Shown here piece by piece: positions 34,524 to 44,100 of a stretch of 64,000 bases of DNA. The notes under the pieces were generated by a model that did no database searches, was not told where the DNA came from, and saw nothing but the letters and a program-made list of their open reading frames with translations. A program made the position numbers and the translations under genes. Source of the DNA: Anaerolineae bacterium. Its GTDB lineage: Bacteria > Chloroflexota > Anaerolineae > Promineifilales > Promineifilaceae. The stretch is from positions 62,001-126,000 of the forward strand of contig JAMLHW010000013.1 in assembly GCA_023954475.1 (NCBI GenBank), written 5' to 3'. The stretch's first letter is position 1. Each line of letters begins with the position of its first letter.

Positions 34524-37298
34524 GTGACGATCACAATCACCCTTTTCGGCCCTTTTCAAGCCATCGTCGACGGGTTGGAAGCAACAGCATTCCGCTCCGA
34601 CAAAGCGCGGGCGCTGCTGGCGTATGTCGCTGCCGCACCCGATCAGGCTCACGCTCGTGATGCCTTGGCTACGCTGCTTTGGGGCGAACAGGACGACGCG
34701 TCGGCCAGGACGAACTTGCGCAATGTTCTCTCCAACGTGCGCAAAGTGACCGATTCGGCCGAAAACGGCTCCGCACTGGACATCACCCGGCAGGCGGTTC
34801 AACTCATGCCCGGAGTTGCCGTTGACACTGTTGCGTTTGAAAATTTACTCCGCGAAACCGACCAGCACCCTCATCAGGATAAAGCATCGTGCGCACACTG
34901 CGTCGCCATCACCAGGCAAGCGCTCACTTACTATCGTGGCGATTTCCTGGCCCATTTATATGTCGCCGATGCGCCGGCTTTTGATGATTGGTCCGCCGTC
35001 ATGCGCGAGAATTTGCGTCAAAAAGCGGTTGAGGCGCTGCATTTTGTGGCCGATTACCACACGGCACGCGGCGAATACGATGCTGCTATGCCGTTTGCGC
35101 GCAGCCTGGCAGAGATGGAGCCGTGGGAAGAAGATGTCCACGCACAATTGATGCGTCTGTTGGCGTGGCAGGGACAGCGCACCGCAGCTTTGCGTCATTT
35201 CGACATGGTGCAGCGCGTTCTGGATGACGAATTGGGGATCGCTCCTTCACCTGAACTGGAGCAATTGCGTCGTCAAATCGAGAATGCAGCGTCCGAACGC
35301 CCACACAATTTGCCGGCACAGGCTACTTCTTTTGTGGGTCGCAACGAAGAGTTGGCCCAGTTGACTGCTCTGCTGGCCCATACCGACTGTCGCCTGATCA
35401 CTGTGATCGGGCCGGGGGGCATCGGCAAAACCCGGTTGGCGCTGCAAGCGGCACAACGCGCCGCTGCCGATTATTTGGGGCCGTTTCTGGACGGTGTTTT
35501 TTTTGTGTCGCTGGCCGGTGTCGATTCGGCCGATTTTGTGCCGACTGCCGTTGCCGATGCCCTGAGCTTGACGTTGTCCGGACGCAATACGCCGGGTCGT
35601 GAGGTCGCTGCCTATCTGCGCCGGCGTCAGCTCCTGCTCGTTCTCGACAATCTGGAACCTCTGCAACAAGATGATCGGTTGATCGACTGGTTGGACGCGC
35701 TACTGCGCGATGCGCCCGATGTGAAATTGCTGGTTACATCACGCGTGGCGCTCAATATCGGCGCAGAGTGGACGGTAGATTTGAGCGGGTTGCCCTATCC
35801 GGCTTCGGCCGAAACGCAACCGGTCGAAACGCTGCTGCACTATGATGCCGTCGCCCTGTTCGTGCAGCGCGTGCGACAGCTAAACAACGCGTTTGCGCTC
35901 ACGGCCCAAACGCCTGCGTGTACCGTGCGCATTTGCCAATCGGTCAACGGCATACCTTTGGCACTGGAACTGGCAGCAGGCTGGATCAAGCTGCTTTCTT
36001 GCTGCGAAATTGCGTCTGAAATCGAGCGCAATATTGATTTGCTGGCGACCAATCGCCGCGATTTGCCGTCACGCCATCGTAGTATGCGTGCCGTGTTTGA
36101 TTATTCATGGGTATTGTTGAATTCGGCCGAACAGCGTGTTTTGATGGCGCTCTCTGTCTTTCGCGGTGGCTTTGAGCGACAGGCAGCGACAGCTGTTACT
36201 GACATTTCACTTTTCACGCTTGACGAACTGGTCAGCACTTCATGGCTGCGCGTCACCACCAATGCTGCCAACGAGACAACCGTCAGTCGTTACTTAATGC
36301 TGGAGCCATTGCGCCAATACGCGGCCGAGCAGTTGGGTTACGCAGCGGACAACGCCGAAATCACCTTTCGCGACCGCCATGCTGCGCACTATCTGACCAT
36401 GGCGACAGCGCAGGCAATGGCATTGAGAACCAACGATTTGCCTGTCGCACTGGCGGCACTGCGTGATGAAATCGAGAATATACGGGCTGCCTGGCTGTGG
36501 GCATCGGAACGCGGTCATACAGCGCTGCTCGACGGTGCGCTGGATGCTTTGTTTGATTATTACGAGATTCGCAGCCAGTTTCGCGAAGGGCGACATTTGT
36601 TGCAGACGGCGTTTGACACAGTGGATACCAGCATTGTAGACACCGATGCATTTGTCGTTCGGTTGGAAGCGCGGTTGGGATGGCTGTCGTTTCATGCGGG
36701 TGATGTAGCCGACGGCACGGCGCATTTGCAACACGCTCTGGACAAAGCGCGTTCGGCCGAATTACAAGGCGAAATCGTGTTTGCACTTAACTATCTGGGC
36801 GCCATTGCGCGTCTGCAAACTCGGATCGACGACGCAGAAGCACTGTTACACGAGGCTTTGACGCTGGCACAGGCGTCCGGCGACCGGTTTGGAGCAGGCA
36901 TCGCGCTCAACAATCTCAGCCAGGCTGCATTGCAGCGTGGCGATTTGGCTAAAGCGAAAGAACTCGCAACCGAAAGTCTGATACGCAAAGAGGCGATTGG
37001 CGACCGCCGTGGGAGCGCATTTTCTCATCTCTATCTGGCGCAAATTGACGCAGCGCTGGGTGATTATGATGCGGCACTGCAGCAGTTTGCGGCAGCCGCC
37101 GACGTGTACGCAGCCTTGCACGACCGGCGCGGACTGGCGCTGACACAACGCAGTTTGGGCGACACATTTGTACAGGCTGGCGACGCTGCGTCTGCAATTG
37201 CAGCTTATGCGAGCGCCGCCCGTTTGTTTGACGCGATTGGCTTTGTCGCCGAAGCAGAGCAGGTGCGCAGTGATTTGAACCGGTTAGCAGCCGCTTAG
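34524..37298 (+). CDS. BTAD-domain regulator with NB-ARC ATPase and TPR repeats
   Basis: This 924-residue protein starts at GTG 34524. Residues 1-90 form an OmpR-like winged helix (ITLFGPFQAIVDGLEA and RALLAYVAAAPDQ). Residues about 95-250 are the bacterial transcriptional activator domain (VDTVAFENLL, AMPFARSLAEMEPWEEDVHA, ELGIAPSPELEQLRR). A STAND-type NTPase follows, with Walker A GPGGIGKTRLALQAA at about 295 and LLVLDNLEPLQ. TPR repeats occupy about 680-920. This is the SARP/AfsR-like architecture of signal-dependent transcription activators. The target genes and the ligand are unknown. The cyclase-ATPase gene begins 10 bases after its stop, so they form one unit. Confidence 0.88.
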   Translation: MTITITLFGPFQAIVDGLEATAFRSDKARALLAYVAAAPDQAHARDALATLLWGEQDDASARTNLRNVLSNVRKVTDSAENGSALDITRQAVQLMPGVAVDTVAFENLLRETDQHPHQDKASCAHCVAITRQALTYYRGDFLAHLYVADAPAFDDWSAVMRENLRQKAVEALHFVADYHTARGEYDAAMPFARSLAEMEPWEEDVHAQLMRLLAWQGQRTAALRHFDMVQRVLDDELGIAPSPELEQLRRQIENAASERPHNLPAQATSFVGRNEELAQLTALLAHTDCRLITVIGPGGIGKTRLALQAAQRAAADYLGPFLDGVFFVSLAGVDSADFVPTAVADALSLTLSGRNTPGREVAAYLRRRQLLLVLDNLEPLQQDDRLIDWLDALLRDAPDVKLLVTSRVALNIGAEWTVDLSGLPYPASAETQPVETLLHYDAVALFVQRVRQLNNAFALTAQTPACTVRICQSVNGIPLALELAAGWIKLLSCCEIASEIERNIDLLATNRRDLPSRHRSMRAVFDYSWVLLNSAEQRVLMALSVFRGGFERQAATAVTDISLFTLDELVSTSWLRVTTNAANETTVSRYLMLEPLRQYAAEQLGYAADNAEITFRDRHAAHYLTMATAQAMALRTNDLPVALAALRDEIENIRAAWLWASERGHTALLDGALDALFDYYEIRSQFREGRHLLQTAFDTVDTSIVDTDAFVVRLEARLGWLSFHAGDVADGTAHLQHALDKARSAELQGEIVFALNYLGAIARLQTRIDDAEALLHEALTLAQASGDRFGAGIALNNLSQAALQRGDLAKAKELATESLIRKEAIGDRRGSAFSHLYLAQIDAALGDYDAALQQFAAAADVYAALHDRRGLALTQRSLGDTFVQAGDAASAIAAYASAARLFDAIGFVAEAEQVRSDLNRLAAA

Positions 37299-37308
37299 GA
37301 TTGTCTCC

Positions 37309-40300
37309 ATGCATCATTTGACGCCGCGTTTTATTCTCGATCAATGGGAAGCGGGAAACCTGTTCGGCCGATTTGACGCAGCCGCCGTCTTTGTCGATGT
37401 TTCGGGTTTCACAACCGTTACCGAAGCGTTAATGGACGCCGGTGTAGCCGGCAGTGAGATGCTGGCTGACATCATGGTAGCGATCTTCGAGCCATTGATT
37501 GCAGCCGTTTACGACAACGGCGGCTACATCACCGATTTTGCCGGTGACGCGTTTATGGCGCTTTTCCCCGATGATGAGTCGCAAAGCAATGTTGCTCGGG
37601 CGATCACGGCAACGTGGCGCATCAACCGTCATCTGGCAGCCAATCCAATCTACGAGACGGAGCACGGCACGTTTGAGTTCGCCGTCAAGGCGGGCGTCGC
37701 CCATGGCGCAGTCGAATGGGGTATTGTCGGCGATGCAGATGGTTGGCGCACGTATTTTTACCGTGGGCAAGCGGTTGACCTGTGTGCGCATGCGGAGCAT
37801 CAGGCGCGCGGTGGTGATGTCGTTCTTGACCGGAGTGTGGCTGCTGTCGCGCAGAATTGGGCCGACATTCGGCCGATTGCCGATAGATATTACCGCATCG
37901 ATGGAGCCAATCCGCCTTTGCTGCATGCGCCGGTGATCACTGCACCCGATACGGACCGAAATGCACGCGCCTTTGTCGCCGCTTCCCTGCTGCATACCAG
38001 TCGGCGCGGGGAGTTTCGCGACATCGTTTCTGTCTTTGTCAACATTGCAGGGCCACCGACCACTGCGCAACTCGTCGCGTTCATGAGCGTGTTTTTTGAA
38101 TTGTTGGCACGTTACGATGGGACCCTTTGCCGCCTCGATTTTGGCGATAAAGGGTGCAATTTGCTGCTGTTCTGGGGCGCACCTGTGAGCCACGAAAATG
38201 ACATCCAGCGTGCGCTCGACTTCGCTCTCGATTTGCAAGCGGCTACCGATTTGACACTGCGCATGGGCATCACGTTCCGCATGGGTTATGCTGGTTTTGC
38301 CGGTGCGCCCCGCCGTGAAGAATATACCTGCTACGGGTTGGGCGTAAATCTGGCGGCGCGACAGATGATGACTGCGGATTGGGGTACTGTTTTGCTGGAC
38401 GGGGTGACGGCGGAAAAGGCAGGTCGCTTCGATACAGCCTATGTCCAGCATGTGCCGTTCAAGGGGTTTGCCGAGCCGCAACCGGTTTATACGCTTAACG
38501 GACGTCGTGACCAGGTGCGCGATCATGTTTATGCAGGTCAACTGGTCGGGCGCGAACAGGAAATGGCACAGTTGGTGGCAGCAATTCGGCCGATTTTTGA
38601 CCATCAATTTGCCGGAATCGTGACTATTGTGGCTGAAGCCGGCATGGGCAAGAGCCGCCTGGCCCATGCGTTTCTCGACCAGCAGCCAATCAAGCTGTTT
38701 CTCTGCCAGACCGATGAAATTTTGCGTCAATCGCTCAATCCATTTCGTTTCTGGCTGCGCAACTACTTTGGTCAATCTTCTACTGTAACACCTGACGAAA
38801 ACCGCCGTCAGTTCGACAATCGGCTCGACAGGTTATTGGCGATACTATCTGATGTGGCGTTGCGGGAGGAATTGGAACGGACGCGCTCGTTTCTCGCGGC
38901 GTTGCTCGATATTTTCTGGCCTGATTCACTGTATGCGCAACTGGAACCGCAACTGCGTTTTGAGAATACGCTGTCGGCGTTGAAGGCGTTGATCAAGGCG
39001 GAGAGTCTGGTGCAGCCAGTGGTCGTGTTGCTCGAGGATGTCCATTGGCTGGATACAGATTCGGCCGAATTTCTGAAACGGCTGACGCGCAATGTCGCCG
39101 ACTACCCTTTCGCCGTACTCGCGACAAGCCGCACGCCGCTTGCTGACGGCATGGTCGAGGAGACGGTAGCGCAGACAGCGGTCACGCTGACCACGCTTGG
39201 CAGCAATGCCATCGCCCAGTTGGTGACTGATCGGCTGCACACGCCACCATCGGCTGCGTTGCTGGAATTGCTGGCGACACGCACAGACGGCAATCCGTTT
39301 TTTGTCGAGCAGATGCTGCTTTATTTGCAGGAAAACGGGCTGCTCGACAGCTTGCTGCGCGACGATGCAGTGTTGACAGACGATATCATTGTGCCGACTG
39401 ATGTACGAGCCGTGCTGGTGTCACGCCTGGACAGGTTGGAACCGGCGCTTCGAGACGTCGTGCAGCAGGCCTCGGTGTTGGGGCGTGAGTTTGAGCTGCC
39501 TGTGTTACAACAGATGGTCGGCGATGAAATTGAGTTGGGGCTGGAAGTGGCGGAATCGGCCGCTATCTGGCAGCCGTTGACGGATACGCGCTATTTGTTT
39601 CAGCACGCCCTCATGCGCGATGCTGCGTACGATATGCAATTGCGCGGACGCCTGCGGAGACTGCATGGCAATGCGGCGCACGCTTTTCTACGCTTGAATG
39701 CGCTCACGTATTTCACCGCACCACCGTTCGCTGAAATTGCGTACCATTTCGACCACGCACGGGAAGCGCCGCAAGCCGTTGTTTACTACGGCAAGGCAGG
39801 CGAACAGGCGCAGGACGCTTACCACAACGAAGATGCGATTGCGTACTTCTCGCGGGGTCTGGCCTTATCGGCCGAAGATGATCTCAACTCGCAGTACAAG
39901 TTGCTGTTGGGCCGTGAGGCTGTCCTGGGCTGGATCGGGGATCGCAAAGCCCAGGCTGAAGATTTGGACAAATTGGCTCCGCTGGTTGCTCGCATGGGCG
40001 CTGATGACCTGCTCACTGTGAGCTTTGCGCTGCGTCAAGCGCATTTCAATTATCTAATCGGTAATCATGAGCGTGCGCTGGCATTTGCTGAAAGCGCGGC
40101 GAAGAAGGCGGGCATGATTTCGGCCGAAGCAGAATTGGCGCAGGCAGAACACACCTGGGGTCGGGTACTTTGGAAACAAGGGCACTACGCCGCAGCACGC
40201 AATCACATTGAACATGCACTGAGCATCGATGATTCGCTGCCCAACCAGGCACGCAGTTTATACGATTTGGGCGGCATCGCCGTTTACGAGGCCGAGTTTG

Positions 40301-41175
40301 ATAAGGCACGCCAACTGTTTGCGCAGGCATTGGCTATTTACGAGCAGCTCAACGACATGCGCGGACAAATCAGTTGTCTCGGTATGTGGGGCGTAGTCGA
40401 CAACAATGCCGGGGATTATATTGCTGCGGCTGCCCGGTACACGCGTTCGCTGGAACTCTCAAACACCGTTGGATGGCGTCACGGCGCATCCTACACGCTG
40501 GGCCATTTAGGAAACAATGCTTTTGAAATTGGCAGTTTTATCCAGGCACAGCAATATCATGAACAGGCGCTAGCCACGTGTCGCGAGATTGGCGATAAAG
40601 AAGGGGAAGCTGTCAGTCTGGACACGCTCGGCCTCGTTGCTCATCGGCTTGGCGCATTGCCGCAAGCAATTTCGTTGTTTATTCAGGCCGATTCCATCCA
40701 ACGCGCAATTGGTGATCCAAGGGGCCTGGGGTACACCTTAACCCATCTCGGGCATTGCCTCATCGATCATGCAGAGCTTGATGAAGCGCAAGTTGTGCTG
40801 GATGAGGCTTTAGCGTTGCGTGCCAAACTCGGCGTGGAACCGCGGTTAGCCGATACGATGGCGATTGGCGCGTTGCTCGCACACCGGCAGGGAGATCAGG
40901 ACAACGGCAGGACGATTGTAAACGATTTGTTGGGCAGGATAGAGGATTTTGGCGTGGATAGCCTCGAATTTCCCGTAATGGTTCTGTTGATTTGCTATGA
41001 TGTTTGTCGCGCAGCCGGGCAGGCAGATACAGCAACAACGATCTTGTTACAGGCTGATCAATTCCTTCAGCAACGGGCCGCCATCATTGTGAATATGTCG
41101 GTGCGACGGCAGTTTCTCGAAGAAATACCGTCGCACCGCCGGTTGACTGCTTTGCTCGCTGAGATGCAACCATAA
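37309..41175 (+). CDS. Soluble adenylyl-cyclase-like protein: two cyclase domains, AAA ATPase, TPR
   Basis: This is a 1,288-residue protein. The first class III cyclase domain contains AAVFVDVSGFTTVTEAL (metal Asp30) and ITDFAGDAFMALFP (metal Asp80). The second, around residues 235-370, is more diverged (LDFGDKGCNLLLFWGAPVS). A STAND/AAA module has Walker A VAEAGMGKSRLAHAF at about 442-450 and Walker B-like VVVLLEDVHWLD. Numerous TPR repeats fill about 820-1270. This C1-C2-ATPase-TPR order is that of mammalian soluble adenylyl cyclase and its bacterial relatives. The Lys usually preceding FAGD in C1 is Asp76 here, so cyclase activity or bicarbonate response may be altered. It shares a transcript with the BTAD regulator. 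Confidence 0.88.
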   Translation: MHHLTPRFILDQWEAGNLFGRFDAAAVFVDVSGFTTVTEALMDAGVAGSEMLADIMVAIFEPLIAAVYDNGGYITDFAGDAFMALFPDDESQSNVARAITATWRINRHLAANPIYETEHGTFEFAVKAGVAHGAVEWGIVGDADGWRTYFYRGQAVDLCAHAEHQARGGDVVLDRSVAAVAQNWADIRPIADRYYRIDGANPPLLHAPVITAPDTDRNARAFVAASLLHTSRRGEFRDIVSVFVNIAGPPTTAQLVAFMSVFFELLARYDGTLCRLDFGDKGCNLLLFWGAPVSHENDIQRALDFALDLQAATDLTLRMGITFRMGYAGFAGAPRREEYTCYGLGVNLAARQMMTADWGTVLLDGVTAEKAGRFDTAYVQHVPFKGFAEPQPVYTLNGRRDQVRDHVYAGQLVGREQEMAQLVAAIRPIFDHQFAGIVTIVAEAGMGKSRLAHAFLDQQPIKLFLCQTDEILRQSLNPFRFWLRNYFGQSSTVTPDENRRQFDNRLDRLLAILSDVALREELERTRSFLAALLDIFWPDSLYAQLEPQLRFENTLSALKALIKAESLVQPVVVLLEDVHWLDTDSAEFLKRLTRNVADYPFAVLATSRTPLADGMVEETVAQTAVTLTTLGSNAIAQLVTDRLHTPPSAALLELLATRTDGNPFFVEQMLLYLQENGLLDSLLRDDAVLTDDIIVPTDVRAVLVSRLDRLEPALRDVVQQASVLGREFELPVLQQMVGDEIELGLEVAESAAIWQPLTDTRYLFQHALMRDAAYDMQLRGRLRRLHGNAAHAFLRLNALTYFTAPPFAEIAYHFDHAREAPQAVVYYGKAGEQAQDAYHNEDAIAYFSRGLALSAEDDLNSQYKLLLGREAVLGWIGDRKAQAEDLDKLAPLVARMGADDLLTVSFALRQAHFNYLIGNHERALAFAESAAKKAGMISAEAELAQAEHTWGRVLWKQGHYAAARNHIEHALSIDDSLPNQARSLYDLGGIAVYEAEFDKARQLFAQALAIYEQLNDMRGQISCLGMWGVVDNNAGDYIAAAARYTRSLELSNTVGWRHGASYTLGHLGNNAFEIGSFIQAQQYHEQALATCREIGDKEGEAVSLDTLGLVAHRLGALPQAISLFIQADSIQRAIGDPRGLGYTLTHLGHCLIDHAELDEAQVVLDEALALRAKLGVEPRLADTMAIGALLAHRQGDQDNGRTIVNDLLGRIEDFGVDSLEFPVMVLLICYDVCRAAGQADTATTILLQADQFLQQRAAIIVNMSVRRQFLEEIPSHRRLTALLAEMQP

Positions 41176-41196
41176 TGGCAAGGTATGCAGGGCGCT

Positions 41197-44100
41197 TTAC
41201 GGTGTGCTTGGAATTGCGAAGTACGGTATGGTGCCGTCCTCGGTGATGTAAATCCAGACTATTCGGCCGAAACTCAACTCTTTCGGTGTCTGCCAATCAG
41301 TTGCTGTTGCCAGCGCGCTGGGCTCTGGCGGCAAAAGCAGTTCGCCTGTTGTGGCATCGTTGCGCAGGGTCAAGACGTGAGCGTATTTGCCGCTAAGTGC
41401 CGCCAATGCTTCTGTAACCGGGCGACTACCCGCAATTGGATACGTCAACAGATTCCACCCTTGTTGCAGCGGTGGCAATTCTACAACTGCCATAACTGCG
41501 TAATAGCCATCGGTTGGCTCCAGTTCGGCGATGACGACATTGCTCGTGGCATCACGGGTCGTGGACAACTGTTTCCACGCCTGTGTCCCTTCCGCAAGAT
41601 GGTAAATCGAAAGCGCGTGTTCGTAGCCTTTTGGTACATCGCGTTGCAGATAACGGAATGAGATCATACGTGTTGCTGAGATCGTTTGATCTGCGTCAAG
41701 TGCCAGTCGGTACAGTTGTCCGACAGGCGTCATCCACAGCGGCACTCTACCGGCATCGCTGGGGATGGTATCCACCACCTGAAGTGAGCGAATACCGGTA
41801 TTTTCGAAGATACCATCGGTATTGTAGACGGTCGCTTGCCCTTCCGCGGTAACGCCGCCTGTGAGTCGGTCATTGGCTCCGGCGATGACGCGGTCATTGG
41901 GCCCAGCGATAACGCGGTCGTTCGGCCCGGCGATGACACGATCGTTTGGCCCGGCGATGACGCGGTCGTTTGGTCCGGCAATGACGCGATCATTCGGTCC
42001 CCACAAGGCGCGTGAATAGAATTGTGTGATCGATTCGTTTTGACCGCTCTTCAAGCGCACGAACAGATTTTCCGATGGCGTAGGCAAGGTGATCTCGGCC
42101 GAAAATACCGTCGATGTGCTGTTCAGCGTTGCTGTTGGTGCTACTGTTGCGACATTACTCGGCAAATAGGCCGGGTAAACCTGTACGTGGAGCGGCTGTC
42201 CTTGCGTATCTTGCGTAATCGTCAGCCGGATCGTGTCCGTGGCAACCGGTGCAAAGATGATTTCAGGCTGCCAGCCATTCACCCGGACATAACCGCCGTC
42301 TTCAAGCGCATACGCGCCGGTTTCCCGCACGCGCAGGGCGGCATCAAAAGCCGATAGATTATCCAGACAGCCGTTGTAGGCGTTGATCCGATTGGCGTCA
42401 AACAGGCAAACGCGATCACCGACCGCTGCGCCCCGTACGCGGACCCGATCACCACCTCCCAGTGGGTTGCCGAGCAACATTACGGTGTCGTCGGTCACGT
42501 CTTCAGTGCCGTGTGTCTGGATCAAATACACCTGTGCTGTTGGGACGCGCTGGAGATTGCCCAGTTGATTGCGCACGTCAAATGTCTTTGCGGGCAATGT
42601 CGTGGCTTCGGTATTGTTTTCGGCGACGCGCACCTGCGTTACATTCAGCGGCAGTGTGCCGGGGCCTTTGAAAGCGCGTCCGCCTCTATCATACAACATC
42701 GGGTAGAAGCGTTCTGAGATAATAGTTTGCCAGTCAGCACGCCCTGTTGTCGCTGATGCCAGGCTGTTGGCACAATCACCTTGCCATTGTGCTTCCGTCA
42801 GGAACTCGCTGTAAGCCGGATCGTAGGTGTTGGTCATGAAGCTGTCCAGACAGTTGATGGACGTGATCAGGTCGTTTTCAAAGCCCAGATAGCTATCCGG
42901 CAAGAAAAGCAGGTAATGGGCAAACTCGTGTGCCAGCGAACGCCACCATGCATCGCCGATGTCTGCCGTGCTTTCGCCAAACGGATCCCAAATCGGCCCC
43001 ATTAAAATCTGACCATTCTGGTAGGCGCCGGTAATTGTTCGTGTGGCTGTGCCGCCGGCAGACAAAACCACTTCGTCTACCGATTTCCCTTGCTCTACGA
43101 TGCCTCCGATGACGGCAGATGGGCGCAAACTGTTGTTGGCGAGAATGACGACATCGGCCGAATCCCACTTTTCGCGATCGTGGTAGATAGTGACATCGCC
43201 CAGCGCTACCTGTCCGTTTGTCACGTCAAATAACAATTCCGATGCTCTCACAAATGCGTCCTGCAATTCGAGCATAAACGTTCTGTCGTTACGGGCGTCC
43301 CATTCCAGTGACACATCTACATTGAACAAGAGCAGCGGGTTTTGAGCAGTGACAGTCAGAACCGTTTCCGGACCGCTGTCGAGTGAGGCAAATGCGATGC
43401 CTTCTTCTGATGGTGCCGCGCTGGAATAAAAGAGGGAATAGTTGTCGGTAAACGTGATACCGACCGTTGTGGTTGGTACCGGCCACAGTGCCACGAGTTG
43501 GTCGGTTGCGCTGTTGAGGACACCGCGTCCGGGGATGACGCCACGGCTGTCGGCTTGCATTGGATTGAGTTGGTTGGGCCAGACGTCCGCCCGTGCACCG
43601 CCGACGTCGTTGAGCCGGTAGAGCAAAGCTCCTGTTGGTGCGGAGCCATCGGCGTTGGTGACGCGCACCTGTCGCCCTTGCAGGCGGAATGGGAATGTGA
43701 CTGCCGGCGCATAGGGCCATTGGGTCGTCACAGGTACGCCATCTGTTGTCGGCCGATTTGACGGAAAGGCTTGCAAGCGCAAGACGACATGATCACTGCG
43801 CCCAAACACGTTGGATCCGTATACATCCCAAACGAATGTGTGATTTCCGGGCAGCAAGTCAGTCATGGCTGTTCCGTTGGCAGCTACGGCCGGTTGCCAA
43901 TTGTCGCCGCCATCGAGCGAGTAGGATGCGACGACGCGATCGATATGATCATCTTCCGGGTCCCAAAGCGTATACGGGACCGATATGAATTGGCTGGAAA
44001 GGATCGGTGCCATGGAAGTGAGATCGGCGCGATCGGTATTCGGCCGATACGCCACAATATCGGGCATATTATTGGCAAACCAACCCATGCGACCAGGATT

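Noticed and set aside
37429-38775. 448-codon minus-strand open frame
   Set aside because: It is antisense to the cyclase gene; the translation lacks recognisable motifs and has no ribosome binding site.
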